From assembly GCA_011634665.1 (NCBI GenBank), contig WAEK01000019.1, forward strand, positions 496,001-560,000: 64,000 bases of DNA, given 5' to 3'. A program made the translations under genes and the position numbers. The notes under the pieces are model-generated. The model worked only from the letters and a program-made list of their open reading frames with translations. It searched no databases and was not told the DNA's origin. Origin of the DNA: Mortierella sp. BCC40632. Lineage: Eukaryota; Mortierellomycota; Mortierellomycetes; Mortierellales; Mortierellaceae. Position 1 is the first letter of the stretch. Each line of letters opens with the position of its first letter. Positions 1 to 11,500 of the stretch are shown piece by piece.

Positions 1-65
1 GACAGACCTATCTCAGAAAGCGTAGCTCCGGTGCTAACAATTTGTCTCCTCTCTGCTCTGGCTAG

Positions 66-2921
66 AAATCGTTTCTTTTGATGACCTTATACGCATCCTC
101 TCTGCACCAGGAATGGGAGCAAGTTCACAACACCCTCAGCGCTTTGCTACAGAGAAGGACCGTTGCAGCTACGAACGAGAACGCGAGTCCCTTGAAAAAC
201 ACCTACGCTACCACAGTTTGTCGTCCAACACAAAGAACACCTATGCTAGCACCCTTGCTAAGTATAAGGTAGAGTGCCCCCCATTGTTATAGGTAGGATA
301 AGAGAAAAAGTTTCTCTTGGTATTTGAAGAAAAAAGAGGAAGGCGCAAAATAGCTGATGGTTTAATCTTTCACTATCTCTTCAGAACTTCTGCGACAAAC
401 ATTACTTTACAGTCATTGAAAGAGGAATGTCACCATACGAGATCACTGAGGAAAAAGTAATCCGTTTCTTCGAGGAGGTAATCTTTGTGCGGAGGATCAA
501 GAAGTACTTTATCGAGAACCAGTTCAGAGACCGCAGGCTCCCGTTAGGGATGACAAAAGATATCCCCGCCGGACGCAATGATACTACCGGGAAAGAGGTA
601 GACTTGAAAACGAGTAAGTAACTCTATGTATTAGAGCTCAAAGAATGACAGCACTACACACATCCCTATTTAAAATTACTAACCTTGGCTACCGACAGTG
701 TTGAGATCTGCACCAATTGACACCAAAGGAAGGAGTGTCATCGAAGTTCCGTATAGCAGGCCAAGTGTTGAATCAGCTCAGTGTGCTCTTGTTCACTTGG
801 AAAGTTGTCAAAAGAGTAGGATGGGACAGACGACTAGTGCCTCCATTATTCAATCCAGCCAGCTATTGAAGAATGCCATGGAGCGATATCGACGAAGTCT
901 AGTTTACGGTCACTTTAGGAACGACAGTCAACTCACATCAGACTGTGCAATAAGGAACAGCTACTCGATTGCAGATCATCTCACCATGCTTTTGGATGCT
1001 TGGAGCCGAAGTGCGACAAGTCAATCGCCATGGATAAGGGAACACTTCGCTCTCGCAGCACGACACTTCATGCTATTGCGCGATGAGGATATACGAAAGT
1101 TAAATTTTTCTGATTGCTTCATGGATCCGATGAAAATCCTCGGATCTGACCAAGCAGTGTCTATGCTGGTATTCGCATTGCGTCGAGGGAAAACAAATCA
1201 AGCTGGGAAAACTCTCTACGCTTCTGCTGTAAGACACGAAGATGTCCGACGCTGCTGCATTGGAGCATTTGCTTTTTACCTCTTCGAGAGGTTCCAGGTA
1301 AGAGTAAATTGAATGGGGCCGACCAAAAAATGGATAAAGGATATGGAATTAATCGAGACCACAGGTCAAGGAAGAACCTCTTCCAGACCTTTTTGACCCC
1401 TCTTGGCTGGATTTCAAGGTTCTGAGAGGGATTGATCCTCATTCAGAGATATCATACGCGGCTTCAAGAAAAACGACAATGGCGATAATGGATCGTCAAA
1501 ACATATCTAGCGCACACATCACTCATTCTGGTCGTCACAGCGGAACAGTGGAGGCCCAGAGAATGGGAATTCCGTATGAGTACATAAGACAAGCTGGGAG
1601 ATGGCAGCACGGAAACAACAAGATGGAAGAGTTTTACATCGATGGCTACCCCACCGAGTTTGCGCTGGCAATAGCAGGTTTCAAGGATAAACCATTTCAC
1701 CTCGATCGCAATGAGATAACACCTCCTTTAAGTCTACAGCGACAAGTCTTTCCGTTTATCGAGACAGCTCTAGATCAGCCAGATGCTGGATCTAAGCAGC
1801 AAGGCGAGCGCTGGCGAGAAGAATGTGAAAAGGAGATGGATGAAGTGAATTGGAACGATCCAACTCAGCCGGAAGATATTATGCCTCTTTTGCCGAACCC
1901 CAAAGCGGAGGAGCTGGAAAAAAGGGTACCACTCTACATGACCAGCGACAACAAAGCAAGAAATTGCTTTCTGAGGATGTTTACTCGGCTTCGACGCGTC
2001 GTCTTGCAAGATGCAGCAGCATACATGATCAAATACCCGAAGTTGGAGGCGCCATTGCTACTCCACCCGCTCTTTAAGACGCCAGAATTCATCGAATATC
2101 TTGGTCGAGTAAGAGGTTGCCTACAGAGAGAAGAAGAGAATGCTCCGTTGCACTACGATATCTCACCAAGGGCGGCAGCGTTGATCCGGACGCAGCAACA
2201 GTACTTCCAGACACTAACACGTAAAATGGGAACTCTTGAGCAAAACTTAACTAACTTGGAGCAGACTATGAACCATCAATTTGAAAAGATGGAGACACAA
2301 AATTTTGCAAGCTCTGCTCAGCACAACGCAGAGTTGATGGCCGCTCTGGAATCCCTTCACCGACATCACCAGATGGTCTACAGCCAGTTCAGTCCTTTCT
2401 CAGTGATACCCTCAGGAGATTCGCGCCAAACCCCTGCTTTCAGCTCGCCTATCGTGCACTCCCCTGCCCGTTCTCAACTGAATGCGCCACAGGACCAGGG
2501 GACTGTGAAGATGTCGACAATTTCGTCACGGATAAAGCGGCACCCGGTCATACCTCCACCTGGAGTGGCTGATCCAACCACGGGAGATCAGGAGGGATTC
2601 AAGATAGCCCTCCGCCTAACCTCAGCTCGACAAGTCTATGACGAATACATGCGATATCGACAATACCGAGAGAGACTGAGAGAGGCAAACAAAAAAGTGA
2701 AGCAATCAGAAAGCACGCGTAAACACCTGATTCGTAGGAACTTGATTGTGAAGGAGATCGAGTTTATTCAACAACAAGAGATAGACAAAGGAGTCAGCGA
2801 GGACGTAGCACTCCAAGAAGCATTAGCAAAGGTCCAGCTGTATATTCCAGCTAGTAGATGGTCGGTAAATCAACTGTCAGTGCGCTGCCAGGAGATTGGT
2901 GGGAACCGAGCCCAAATCTAA
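66..2921 (+). CDS. Crypton-type tyrosine recombinase (spliced, 5' partial)
   Basis: Putative DNA strand-exchange enzyme of a Crypton transposon, acting on DNA in the nucleus. I read exons at 66-268, 385-613, 699-1297 and 1365-2921; all three introns have GT..AG ends and the phases agree. The sequence before 66 looks like an intron end (branch-like tgctaac, then pyrimidines and ctag), so the gene probably continues left of the window; otherwise ATG 113 could start it. Exon 3 holds LLRDEDIRKLNFSD, fitting the first catalytic Arg region. Exon 4 holds HSGRHSG (HxxR box), then GRWQHG and MEEFYI, whose Tyr fits the nucleophile. A coiled coil follows (about 2200-2300), then a C-terminal YDEYMRYRQY...WSVNQL region like the GCR1_C DNA-binding domain of fungal Cryptons. 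No frameshift is seen, so it could be active. The family is inferred from motifs only. Confidence 0.85.
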
Positions 2922-3120
2922 GTCCAGCTAGAGCTAGAGTGCCGACTATGGCTTTGAGGATAACGTGAACTGATCCTTGGTTTTTGACGGCTTTGATTTC
3001 AAGTCCTCTTGGACCTCGCTGACTGTGACCCTCTCTGATGGTTGAACCTTCGCCTCCGAACCTCTCACCGCTGCCCTTCCTGACCCCTAGTTCTCCGCCC
3101 TCCGACGCAGCTTATCCCTC

Positions 3121-3158
<38 letters not shown>

Positions 3159-3412
3159 TCACAATGTCACAATAAAAAAAGACAACGTACTTCTTCACAA
3201 GGGCACAATGGAGCTTCTAGAGCTAGCCGGCGAAAGAGAATAACAAAAAGAAATACTCGTCTTTGCTGTAGGTGCAGAAAGTTGGAAGGGATGGAGATGA
3301 TGGGGGGATATTTGATTTTCAGCGACGCATGCGAAGCACGCGTGGAGGGGAAAGGCCTAGCTGTTTTCCTGAACTGCAAGAAAAATCTCCCATAAAAAAA
3401 AAAAAAAAAAAG
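2922..3412. other. Non-coding stretch with T35 and A18 runs
   Basis: This follows the Crypton stop codon. I see a T run at 3123-3157 and an A run at about 3394-3411, with no supportable gene. Crypton elements lack inverted repeats, so the element's right end cannot be placed by eye. Confidence 0.5.
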
Positions 3413-4815
3413 ATCACCCACCCCTCCGAAGCACAAACTCGCTCACCCCACTCCCGCAGACACTACCGCCTCACAGTGGTTCCAGACGCGATGTGGGCCT
3501 TCGCCAGACTCCACCCCCACCCCAACACAGACCCCGACGTTAGAGGGGAGACCGTCTTCGCAGGAGAGGTCGACATTGAAGGGTTTTCAGTCCGCGCTGC
3601 CCGTAAATACCTGGAGAGCAGAAAGCAGAACACTCGTCAGGGAAAATTTCGACCAAGGCAAAGACCCATACGCCCCAGTCTATGGTAGGCTGCGGCTCAA
3701 GTCTCCTACACAAAACAACGAGCCCTACCCTGACAAGTGGTGGGACACGGTCTTCAAGCGCACACACCACCCCCCCTCAGGACACCAAAAAGAGGTCTTT
3801 TCTTTTCAACCTCGCTCACCATGCAATCACCACCGACAAGGCCAGAGCCAAGTGGAAGGAAGACGTCAATGGCAAGTGCAAGCGCTGCCTCATTGACTAC
3901 CCAGATCAGGAGCCTCATATAGAGGACCTTCGACACGCCTTCGCCAACTGTGGAGCAGTCTGGGCCCTCTGGAAGGCCGCCCGGTTCCTGGATCACCACC
4001 CTCGTCCCTGGCATGGTCGTCAGCAGTCTGCCTGACAACTGCATGCTGGGATGGCCAGAAATTGAGAAACTGCCCCCCCTATCGCAGTACACATCCACTC
4101 GTTGGTCCTGTACAGCATTTGGAGGACTTTTTGTTGCCATCCACAAGCTACTCCCGGGACAACCCCCCGAGAGATGGCACAGCGGACGACCTCCTCTGGC
4201 TCACCGTCAACAGCCTCAAGCTCCGTGCACACACAGCACTCCAACAAGCTCTCCTCAAGGACAACAAACAGCAAGCAACGAACCCAAACCCAGCAGCAAC
4301 TTCAGATGCCATTACAAGCGAATGCACAAGACTTGGAATCACCCTCCGTATATTGTGGTGTCCAAAGAGGAGGTGACATTTGGTTGGATGTGGCCCACCC
4401 CTGGCTATGGTCCTTTTTAGACATGCCAGGGGAGTACACTCCTCCAGCTTCGCGCGCAAGACCGAAGCCGCCTGACATCAGGCGCGAGCAAAACGTCGCT
4501 GACGTTGACCTGCTTGATTGGGAGCCGCTCTCGCAGCTCCTGGACCCCCGGACCCTTTGCCCTAGTTGTAGATCCTGCTTTTTTGACTTGCCCCCTCTGC
4601 AGGTGCTCTTTTGTACCTGGTCTTTTTCCCTTTTCTCTGCATTTGTACTTCTAGTAGCTATATCGTTTCTGGGTCACCCTCCACCTTTTCCTTCTTTCTC
4701 TCTACTCTTCTGTTGTAGGATAGTGTGTTTTTTTGTGAACTAGCTGGCCACGTCCGCAGACCGTGGTATGAGTGCGCGCCGACGAATAAAACCCTAACGG
4801 GGCCCAAAAAAAAAA
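3413..4815 (+). mobile_element. Non-LTR retrotransposon (LINE), 5'-truncated 3' end with poly(A)
   Basis: 3' portion of a LINE-type element. Frames in the first 300 bp read VEGFSVRAARKYLE-like text typical of the segment after RNase H. At about 3870-3970 the frame reads CKRCLIDYPDQEPHIEDLRH..CGAVWALW, a CxxC..H..C zinc knuckle of the zf-RVT type. The reading frame is broken several times. The 3' UTR (about 4550-4790) ends with aataaa, a short ccctaacgggg hairpin and A10 at 4806-4815. Related 3' ends recur near 5014, 14975, 20228, 34366, 39345 and 43717, so this is a repeated family. Unit A of the inverted array begins immediately after the A10 run. Confidence 0.75.
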
Positions 4816-5013
4816 GGATGAAGATATATTCTCACATATGTGAGCGGCTTATTCTCAGTCATATGTGAGAATAGCTCTCAAACTCATTTTTTCTTAATCT
4901 CACATATGTGTGAGACGCTTATTCTCACACATATCTCCTGAAAAAGGCCTCCAGCTTACTCTCACACATATCTCAACGTTCTGCTCTCACATTTATCTAC
5001 AGTCCCAGCTTTT
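4816..5013 (-). repeat. Hairpin-rich end module L of unit A
   Basis: Terminal about 200 bp of unit A with perfect inverted repeats. TATTCTCACATATG at 4827-4840 pairs with 4860-4873 (14 bp, 19-nt loop). ATATGTGTGAGA at 4904-4915 pairs with 4923-4934 (12 bp, 7-nt loop). Further copies of ctcacacatat follow. The module recurs at the end of unit B (14659) and inverted at 34591-34790 and about 44890-45086. It lies downstream of Fanzor and MULE in their transcription direction. Its function is unknown; transposase-binding terminal repeat or structured RNA are possibilities. Confidence 0.75.
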
Positions 5014-5236
5014 CTTTCTTCCTTTTTTTACAGGCCCCGTTAGGGGTTTTATTCATTTGTGCGCACCCGTCCCATGTTTTCCAGACGTGGCTATCTAGTC
5101 CTCAATCCACCAAGGAAAAAAAAAAAAAAAGTAAGAGAATAGGTGGAAGGCGATCCAGAGAAGAGGAAAAAGACCAGGGTACAATGAGCACCCGCAGAGG
5201 GGCAAGTCAAAGGCAGGGACTACAACTAGGGCAGAG
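5014..5236 (-). mobile_element. LINE 3'-end insertion with 12-bp target duplication
   Basis: A minus-strand LINE 3' UTR and tail (AATAAA, cccctaacgggg, short A run). It is flanked by GTCCCAGCTTTT at 5002-5013 and again at 5237-5248, a perfect target-site duplication as expected from target-primed reverse transcription. The same insertion is present in the other arm at 34366-34590. Confidence 0.8.
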
Positions 5237-5304
5237 GTCCCAGCTTTTCAGCCACTCAATACGACTGTTATGTCATCGGTCTATGATGCCGATTTGACAC
5301 ATCG

Positions 5305-8300
5305 TCAATTGTGCTTCCCTTTTTCTTACTTTTTCGCCACTACTCAAAATCCTAGCACTCCTCGGTCGTCGTCTTTGGTCTTCACTCTTCTTGGATCGCC
5401 GACGGTAGGAGTCTCACCATCGTTTTGCACAGCTGCTTCACTTTCCATATCCTTTTCCAGAGATCCCTGAATTTCCTCCATCTTGCTCAAAATCTTCCCA
5501 TGCATAAGTGGATCGTTGCTCGAAAGACCTGCGATCTTCTTTTCCGAGTCCTGTTATTTCTGCGTGCCGTCTCTTCCTAGATTGGGTCTCCTTGTGATAA
5601 GCGACAGATTTTTTTTTTTCGGAGGAGAACAGGTCAGAAACACTGGTCATGAAAGAATCCGAGGGATACCCCATTCTGGTTGACTTGTGGTGCCGAGAAG
5701 CGGCCTGGAAAGACTTGCGTCCAATCCTCTCACTAAGATCGGGGATGTCTTGGATGGATTCCTTATACCAGCGGCGGTGCACTAAACTGATGTGATATCG
5801 GCACTCTGGCTCTTTCCTCATGACGCAGAAAAAATGGCGGCAAACGACTCCCCAAATTTTGGAGGAGTAGACAAGTGCAGAAGTACGAGTGATCGGTCAG
5901 AAGTATGACGTATTCCTTCTGTTCGCAGCCCAACGTGTCCTTTGCCCTGAAAACGAAACGCGTATCGTCTTGACCAATCCTAGAGATCAGAGAAACGAGA
6001 GTTGATATACGCCCCGATTCATCCTATTACACGAGACGAGGCAATATTAATATCCTCTTCCTAAAAAAAAAAAAAAAGTGTGTGTTGGATAGGATACTTG
6101 CCGAGTCACTGTCTGGGGGTAGAGCTCCAAGAGCTCCTGTAGACTCTTGAGACGCGCAGAAAACCCAAATGATGAGTCCATCTCCCGCCTCATTTTGGCC
6201 TTTTAGCAAACGAACCCAAAAGATCCTCATTGATTGTAGTACTTGCTTGAACGCCTTTTCTGACATGGTCGGCTCTAAAGTCCTGGAACTTGCCTCTCTT
6301 CTGGCTGCCTCACCTTCAGGACAGCTATTGAATTTTGCCTCAAAAAGTTCCTTCTCTATCTTCACCCCTGTAGCTTTAAGGACCCTTGTTAAAGAGGAAC
6401 CACCATTGAGATTCAGCATTTTAAGAAGATGGTGCGACTTCTCTACTCGTTGAGTGGATTGCATCCCAGCTGTGAACTGAGTGCGCACCCATGGCCAAGC
6501 CCATCGAAAACGGTTCGAATACAAACGATCAAGATAGTTGAGGACGATGGGGTTTTGTTGATATTTCTCGCACAGCTTCTGCCACTTGGCCTCGAATTCT
6601 CTGGAAATCAAAGAGCGGGTGACATCTTGAAAGCGGAGTGAGAATTCATCCCAATCTTTCCCAAGGGCTTTGAAAAGGCGTAGCCTAATGTTCTTGTTTG
6701 CGTGCCACCGGCAATTGACTATAGTTGTATCAGGGAGAAAGGTTGTACTGACAATGTTCATTGCTGGATCTTTATCCAGCATGAGGGTCTTTGGGGGCTT
6801 ATTTTCATTCAGCTCTAGCAGTTGCGAAAGGACCCATTCGTAATCTGAGGTCTCTTCGCCAGAGGTAAGGGCACAGGCTACCAGTCTTGTCCGAAAATTG
6901 TTGTCAACTACAACGAAGCAATGGAGCGGCATACCGAATCGATTGGTGGATGCAGTTGTGTCGTGGACGACAACGTCATGATACCTCCTGTATAAATCCT
7001 GTTGCGCCGGGCACATCCAAAAGACAGCCTGGAGACGACCGGCCACAATCCTGTTCCTGGAGAGCCATTGGCCTGGGATTTCTCCAAGCAAGTTGAACAA
7101 CTGGGCAGCATCAGAAATGGTGTTAGACGATGCACGTTGTTTCGAGATATAGTTGGCTATTTTTTTCTGGTCGAACAAGTACTTGGATTTCGTAAAAGAG
7201 GCGCTTCGGGTTATCTGAAGCATCTCTATCGTTTTACCAGTTCCCCAACCCATTTCTGCAGCCTGTCTGATTAAATTGAGGTCATACTCTGTAAGAGGCT
7301 CAAATTCTGGACGAGGTTTTCCAAGGGCGTGGTTGTGCAAAACAGAGATGCTGGAAATACGCCATCGTGGCTTGATAGACTTTGGGCTGTTAAGGTATAC
7401 AGCGTATTTGCAGCCACAGCGGACTGAAATACTTCCTGGCCGCTGCTTGGATGGATCCAAAACCTTTTTGAGGGTGTGTGTGCCCTGGCGAGTGCAAACG
7501 ATTAACCCTTGGTGAAAAAAAAAAAAAAAAAAAAAAAAAGGCTCCTAAGTCTCCCGTTGTGCCAACGCCCTCTTTGATATCGACATAACACAAAGTTGAC
7601 AACAACTCACTTACCAGTCGGATAAGTAGCATTTTTCGAAGAAGAGTTGGCCCTCGTTCGGAAACCATTGCGGCAGGCATAGTCGAGCATCATGGACTTG
7701 GCCTCCTCGAAATCCGAGAATTGATCATCGACTGCGGGGCTCCATCCAACAGCATCCACGTGCTCTCCTAGAAAAAGGAAAGCGTACAAATTTAGCACAA
7801 CTCGTAGGCTAGTCTCAAGTGCAACAACTGCTAGATTCAATAGCGCACGCACCATAGCTCTGACACTCCGTGTTGTCCCTGTTGTCATGACCACTTGCAG
7901 ATGAGGCCTCGCCTCTGAGGCCTTCTAGATCTTCTGATGTATCCGACTCATTGGGGCAGAGAGAGAAACAGCGTCGTCCTCATCACTTTCGTTCGTTCTT
8001 TGTGGAACTATTGTCACTCTCGCTGCTGCTTGAAGATGAGGTACAACTCTCAGGACAATCAGGGGCTGTTCGATCTATCGCCGTCGGACTTTTTTTTCTT
8101 GCCAATTGTTCGGATACCCTCGTCTGGGCCTCTAGTCTTTTTCCAGCTCTTCGACACTTGGCTCCTTTTTCGCTCTCGTTAAGCTCCCTACTGCCAGTAG
8201 CAAAGCTTTTCGTGTCTACAATGATTTCTTCCAAACTCTCATAGTCGAAGTTGTCATCGGAGCTGGCCAAGTTGTTGTAATGATCAATGTAGTCGTCTGA

Positions 8301-8519
8301 ATCCCTATCCACATCCGTGTAATCACTCTCGTCAGTTATAGGGCTCAGCTCTCTGCTTTTTGGATACTTTGCTTTTTTTCTGGCCCTCGCAAAGAACTGT
8401 ATTGGCTGACTTTCCTAAGTCCTTGAGATACTTCTTGAACTTCTTGTCCAAATTAATGACCTTCGGATTGTTCCCTTTCTCCTTCCAAAAGTGTGCTTTA
8501 CGACATCGTCTTCCGTGAC
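5305..8519 (-). CDS. Mutator-like (MULE) transposase, FAR1-MULE-SWIM (left copy)
   Basis: DDE transposase expected to cut and move a Mutator-like element in the nucleus. In order: an acidic N-terminal exon (8519 down to about 7870), a FAR1-like segment (SDFEEAKSMMLDYACRNGF), a long open exon at about 7460-6100 with the MULE domain, and a C-terminal SWIM finger (YFCTC...CRHFF, about 5860). Catalytic candidates are D in VVVHDTT, D in LMLDKDPAMN followed by CRWHANKN, and a downstream E in EFEAKW. The C-terminus has DPRRVKTKGRP, common in FAR1/MULE proteins. Several GT-AG introns are present, including one at about 6100 with an A-run. No ATG occurs in the first roughly 190 codons, so an upstream exon is needed. 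One-base shifts (for example near 6240) are absent in the right arm. Confidence 0.88.
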
Positions 8520-8569
8520 CTAAACGTAGATGGATACAACTTAGATACTGGATACTGGTGTTCCTTTTA

Positions 8570-11500
8570 CTAGTTTAGTTTGCCCTGCGTACCGCAGGGA
8601 TCCCCCATTGCATCTCTAACTGATGTTGGAGGCATAGTAAGTTGAGCTATCTCCTGTGAATATGAACAGGTATGTTTGGTGGGACGGATTGTCCTTGTAA
8701 ATGGCTCCAGTGTATGTCTCTCCAGTGAGAGTAGAGTCGACCCTCCTGCTATCGCAATACAAACGGCTGCGTTCACATCCCGGGACTTGATCGTATGTCC
8801 TCGCTGGACTGACCCGCACTGGCTGTTCGTACACTCCATTGCTCCATTCACCTGAACCATCTTCTCCTTGCCATCCACAATCCGACGCGACCGTGCCTTC
8901 CTCAATTGACCAAAACACTCGGCACACGTCTGGCTCGTCCTGAATTCATCAGTAAGTCCAACCACTCCGTACCGCATATGCTGCTCTCTCATCTTTCCTC
9001 CTCCCCGTCTAGCGTGCCCTCCAATTCTGCTTCCTACTCCCGTTCCTCCCGACCCCACCAGCATCACTGGGATGAGTGATGGACCATTCTTGCGACACCG
9101 AGCCAGGTGCTGGTAGTTACCCCAGGTACACGCTATATGGTGCCGTTGGCAACCACCACACCATCCATCTGACGGGGATACCTCTAGAACATTAAAAGAA
9201 GAAGACTCAGTAAAAATAAAAAAAAAAAAAAAAGGACATTTTGTTCTGCTCAACTGTACCTGATGGGCTCTCTGACCCAAACGTTTCCAATGCGTGATTC
9301 TTCACATACTCCCCTCTGCTGCCGCCACCTTCCCCACACCCTTCTTGTGCGAAGTCGCTGGTTGTGCAGATCCTTCAACCTTGCCTTGGATTTCTCAAAT
9401 CCCTTCAATGCTTTTGCGTGACTCTCGATGCAGCTCATGCGCCCTGTCAATCTCCTCCATCGTCTGTGCTGTCTTCAAAACTTGTTCCTTGTCTGAGAGC
9501 TTCTCCAGTGCTTCGCGTACATCACTATTCTCCGGTCTCTTAAGTCGCATCTCTCGCCTCTTGGCTACCCGTCGCATCCCTGAAGCTTCATTGAGCTGAG
9601 GTGCCGTGATCTTGAATGGACGACTCTGGGGTGTCCATTGTTCTCTAGAGGCAGTTGCCTCTCCTGATGACTCCTCATCCGGAGGTGGTGGCCATGGCTC
9701 AGGATTAGAGCTCCCAAAGGTTTCCTCCGCATCCTCTTCTGTGCCTATTCATCATTAAAAAGCTATTAGATGCGCTGAGCTTGACAGATGACCGACATTA
9801 TTCCTTACATCTTGCCCATTCAACTTACCATAAAGTACAGCATATCGGTTGATATGCGTCTTGATCTCGCCCAGGGTCTGTGCACATGTTACACTCATCG
9901 TTCGAATCCCTGGATCTGTCCCTGCAAAGACAATTCTGTCCTCTGGCAACTTGGAAATATCGAGCCGCCTCGTTGAATCCTCGACTGTAAAATCCTTCAC
10001 AGTAGGTGTGGTGTACTCCACCGCCTTTGAGCCATCCTTGCTCTTTGGGGTCTTTTTGCTGTAACTACCCTGCGGAGCCCATTCCAGTAACTCTTCTCTT
10101 TCCGCAGGCGTCGCAACTGACTCTCCTGTGGCTGTACAGTTGCTCGAAGAGCTCGCACCTTTCTCCTTGCTTCTTGAAGAACGCGATATGTTTTTTGCTC
10201 ACTCCCTCTTCCGTCCTCTACACTCTGAATATTGCCCTCATTCGTGTCTACGCCCCCCCGATGCCTTCCTTGTTTGCCTTCTCATTCTTTTTTCTGACTG
10301 CTGTGCGGTGGTTCTTGGCTGTCAGGCTTTTGATCCGTCTCGAGCACCTTTGAGTTCCTTTTCGGCCTCGCTTGATTCTACTCTCAAGGTCTTTGATATT
10401 GCTCTCTACTCTCTTGATCTCTTCAGCAATTGTTTCCACTTCCATCTTTTGATACTCTATCTCTTTTGGTCCAGTCCATAGTATCAGTCCTGACCTTGGC
10501 CTTGACCCGCCTCTCGTAGTGGCTGAACAACGGGCGACCTCCACGCTCGGCTCCCCTGTGGAATCACTTCACCCAAAAATCCGGACTGTGTACCTATCGA
10601 CGAACATCATTCTGTCCGCAAATCTGAGGCCATGCTTGCGACACAGCCTTTGAACTTTCTCCAAGTCGAAGAATGCCCCAAAGACTGCGTCCTTGTGATG
10701 TGGGACTCTTTCTCCGGCTATTAGAGGAGTGCCTTCAGAGTTCTTGATATCAAAGTGGCCTGGCGTCTTGGCACACAACACCTCGTATAACCCCTTCGCT
10801 CCAAGAATCAATGCATGACTGGAAGAAGGTGATATCTGCGGTGACAAAAGCCGAGTGTGCTGAGGATACCCAGCCGCTCTTTTGAATTGCGTTGGCAATG
10901 ATGGCCATAGGTGCAAGCAAAGTAGCGTGGGCCAAGGGCGCCCTCGTTCCACTTTTTGGGGTCTCGTCTCTCGGCTAACTCGACGTTTTGCAACATAGGG
11001 TCGAAGTGCGTTGGCCAGCTTGGCTACAACACTGCATTGCTCCTCGGTGATATCCATTCCGCCGTGTGCTGACTTTCTGACCCAGTTGTTGTCGATTTCC
11101 TTCTCGATTCGGGGTGACTCTAGGAGCATACGAAGAAGTCTCCTCAAAGACAATATGATCGCTCTTGTTGGCTCTTTAGCGAGAGAATCCCCTAATTCGT
11201 TTTCTAGTTCTTCCTCCATCTCATCGAGATCCCAGTCGTCGAAATCAGACCCTTCGAGATTGTCAGAGTCCTGATCTTTGACAGTTCTCCTTTGGGTCAC
11301 ACCATTGTCCTTGTTGTTCACCTCAACCACCGGCTCTTTGACAAAATCTTCCTCCGGTTCTTTAATGTCCCAATCGTCAAAATCAATCCCTTCAAGGTCG
11401 TCCGTATTCAGGTCTTCGACGGCTCTCCTTAGGGGCTTGAATACTGGATTCACCGCCCGCCTCGACTGTCGGCTCTTTGACAGGGTCACCCTCCAGTTGG

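Noticed and set aside
4780..4810. Telomere-like ccctaa next to the array
   Set aside because: It is a single word within the LINE 3' end (ccctaacgggg hairpin) and recurs in other LINE tails.
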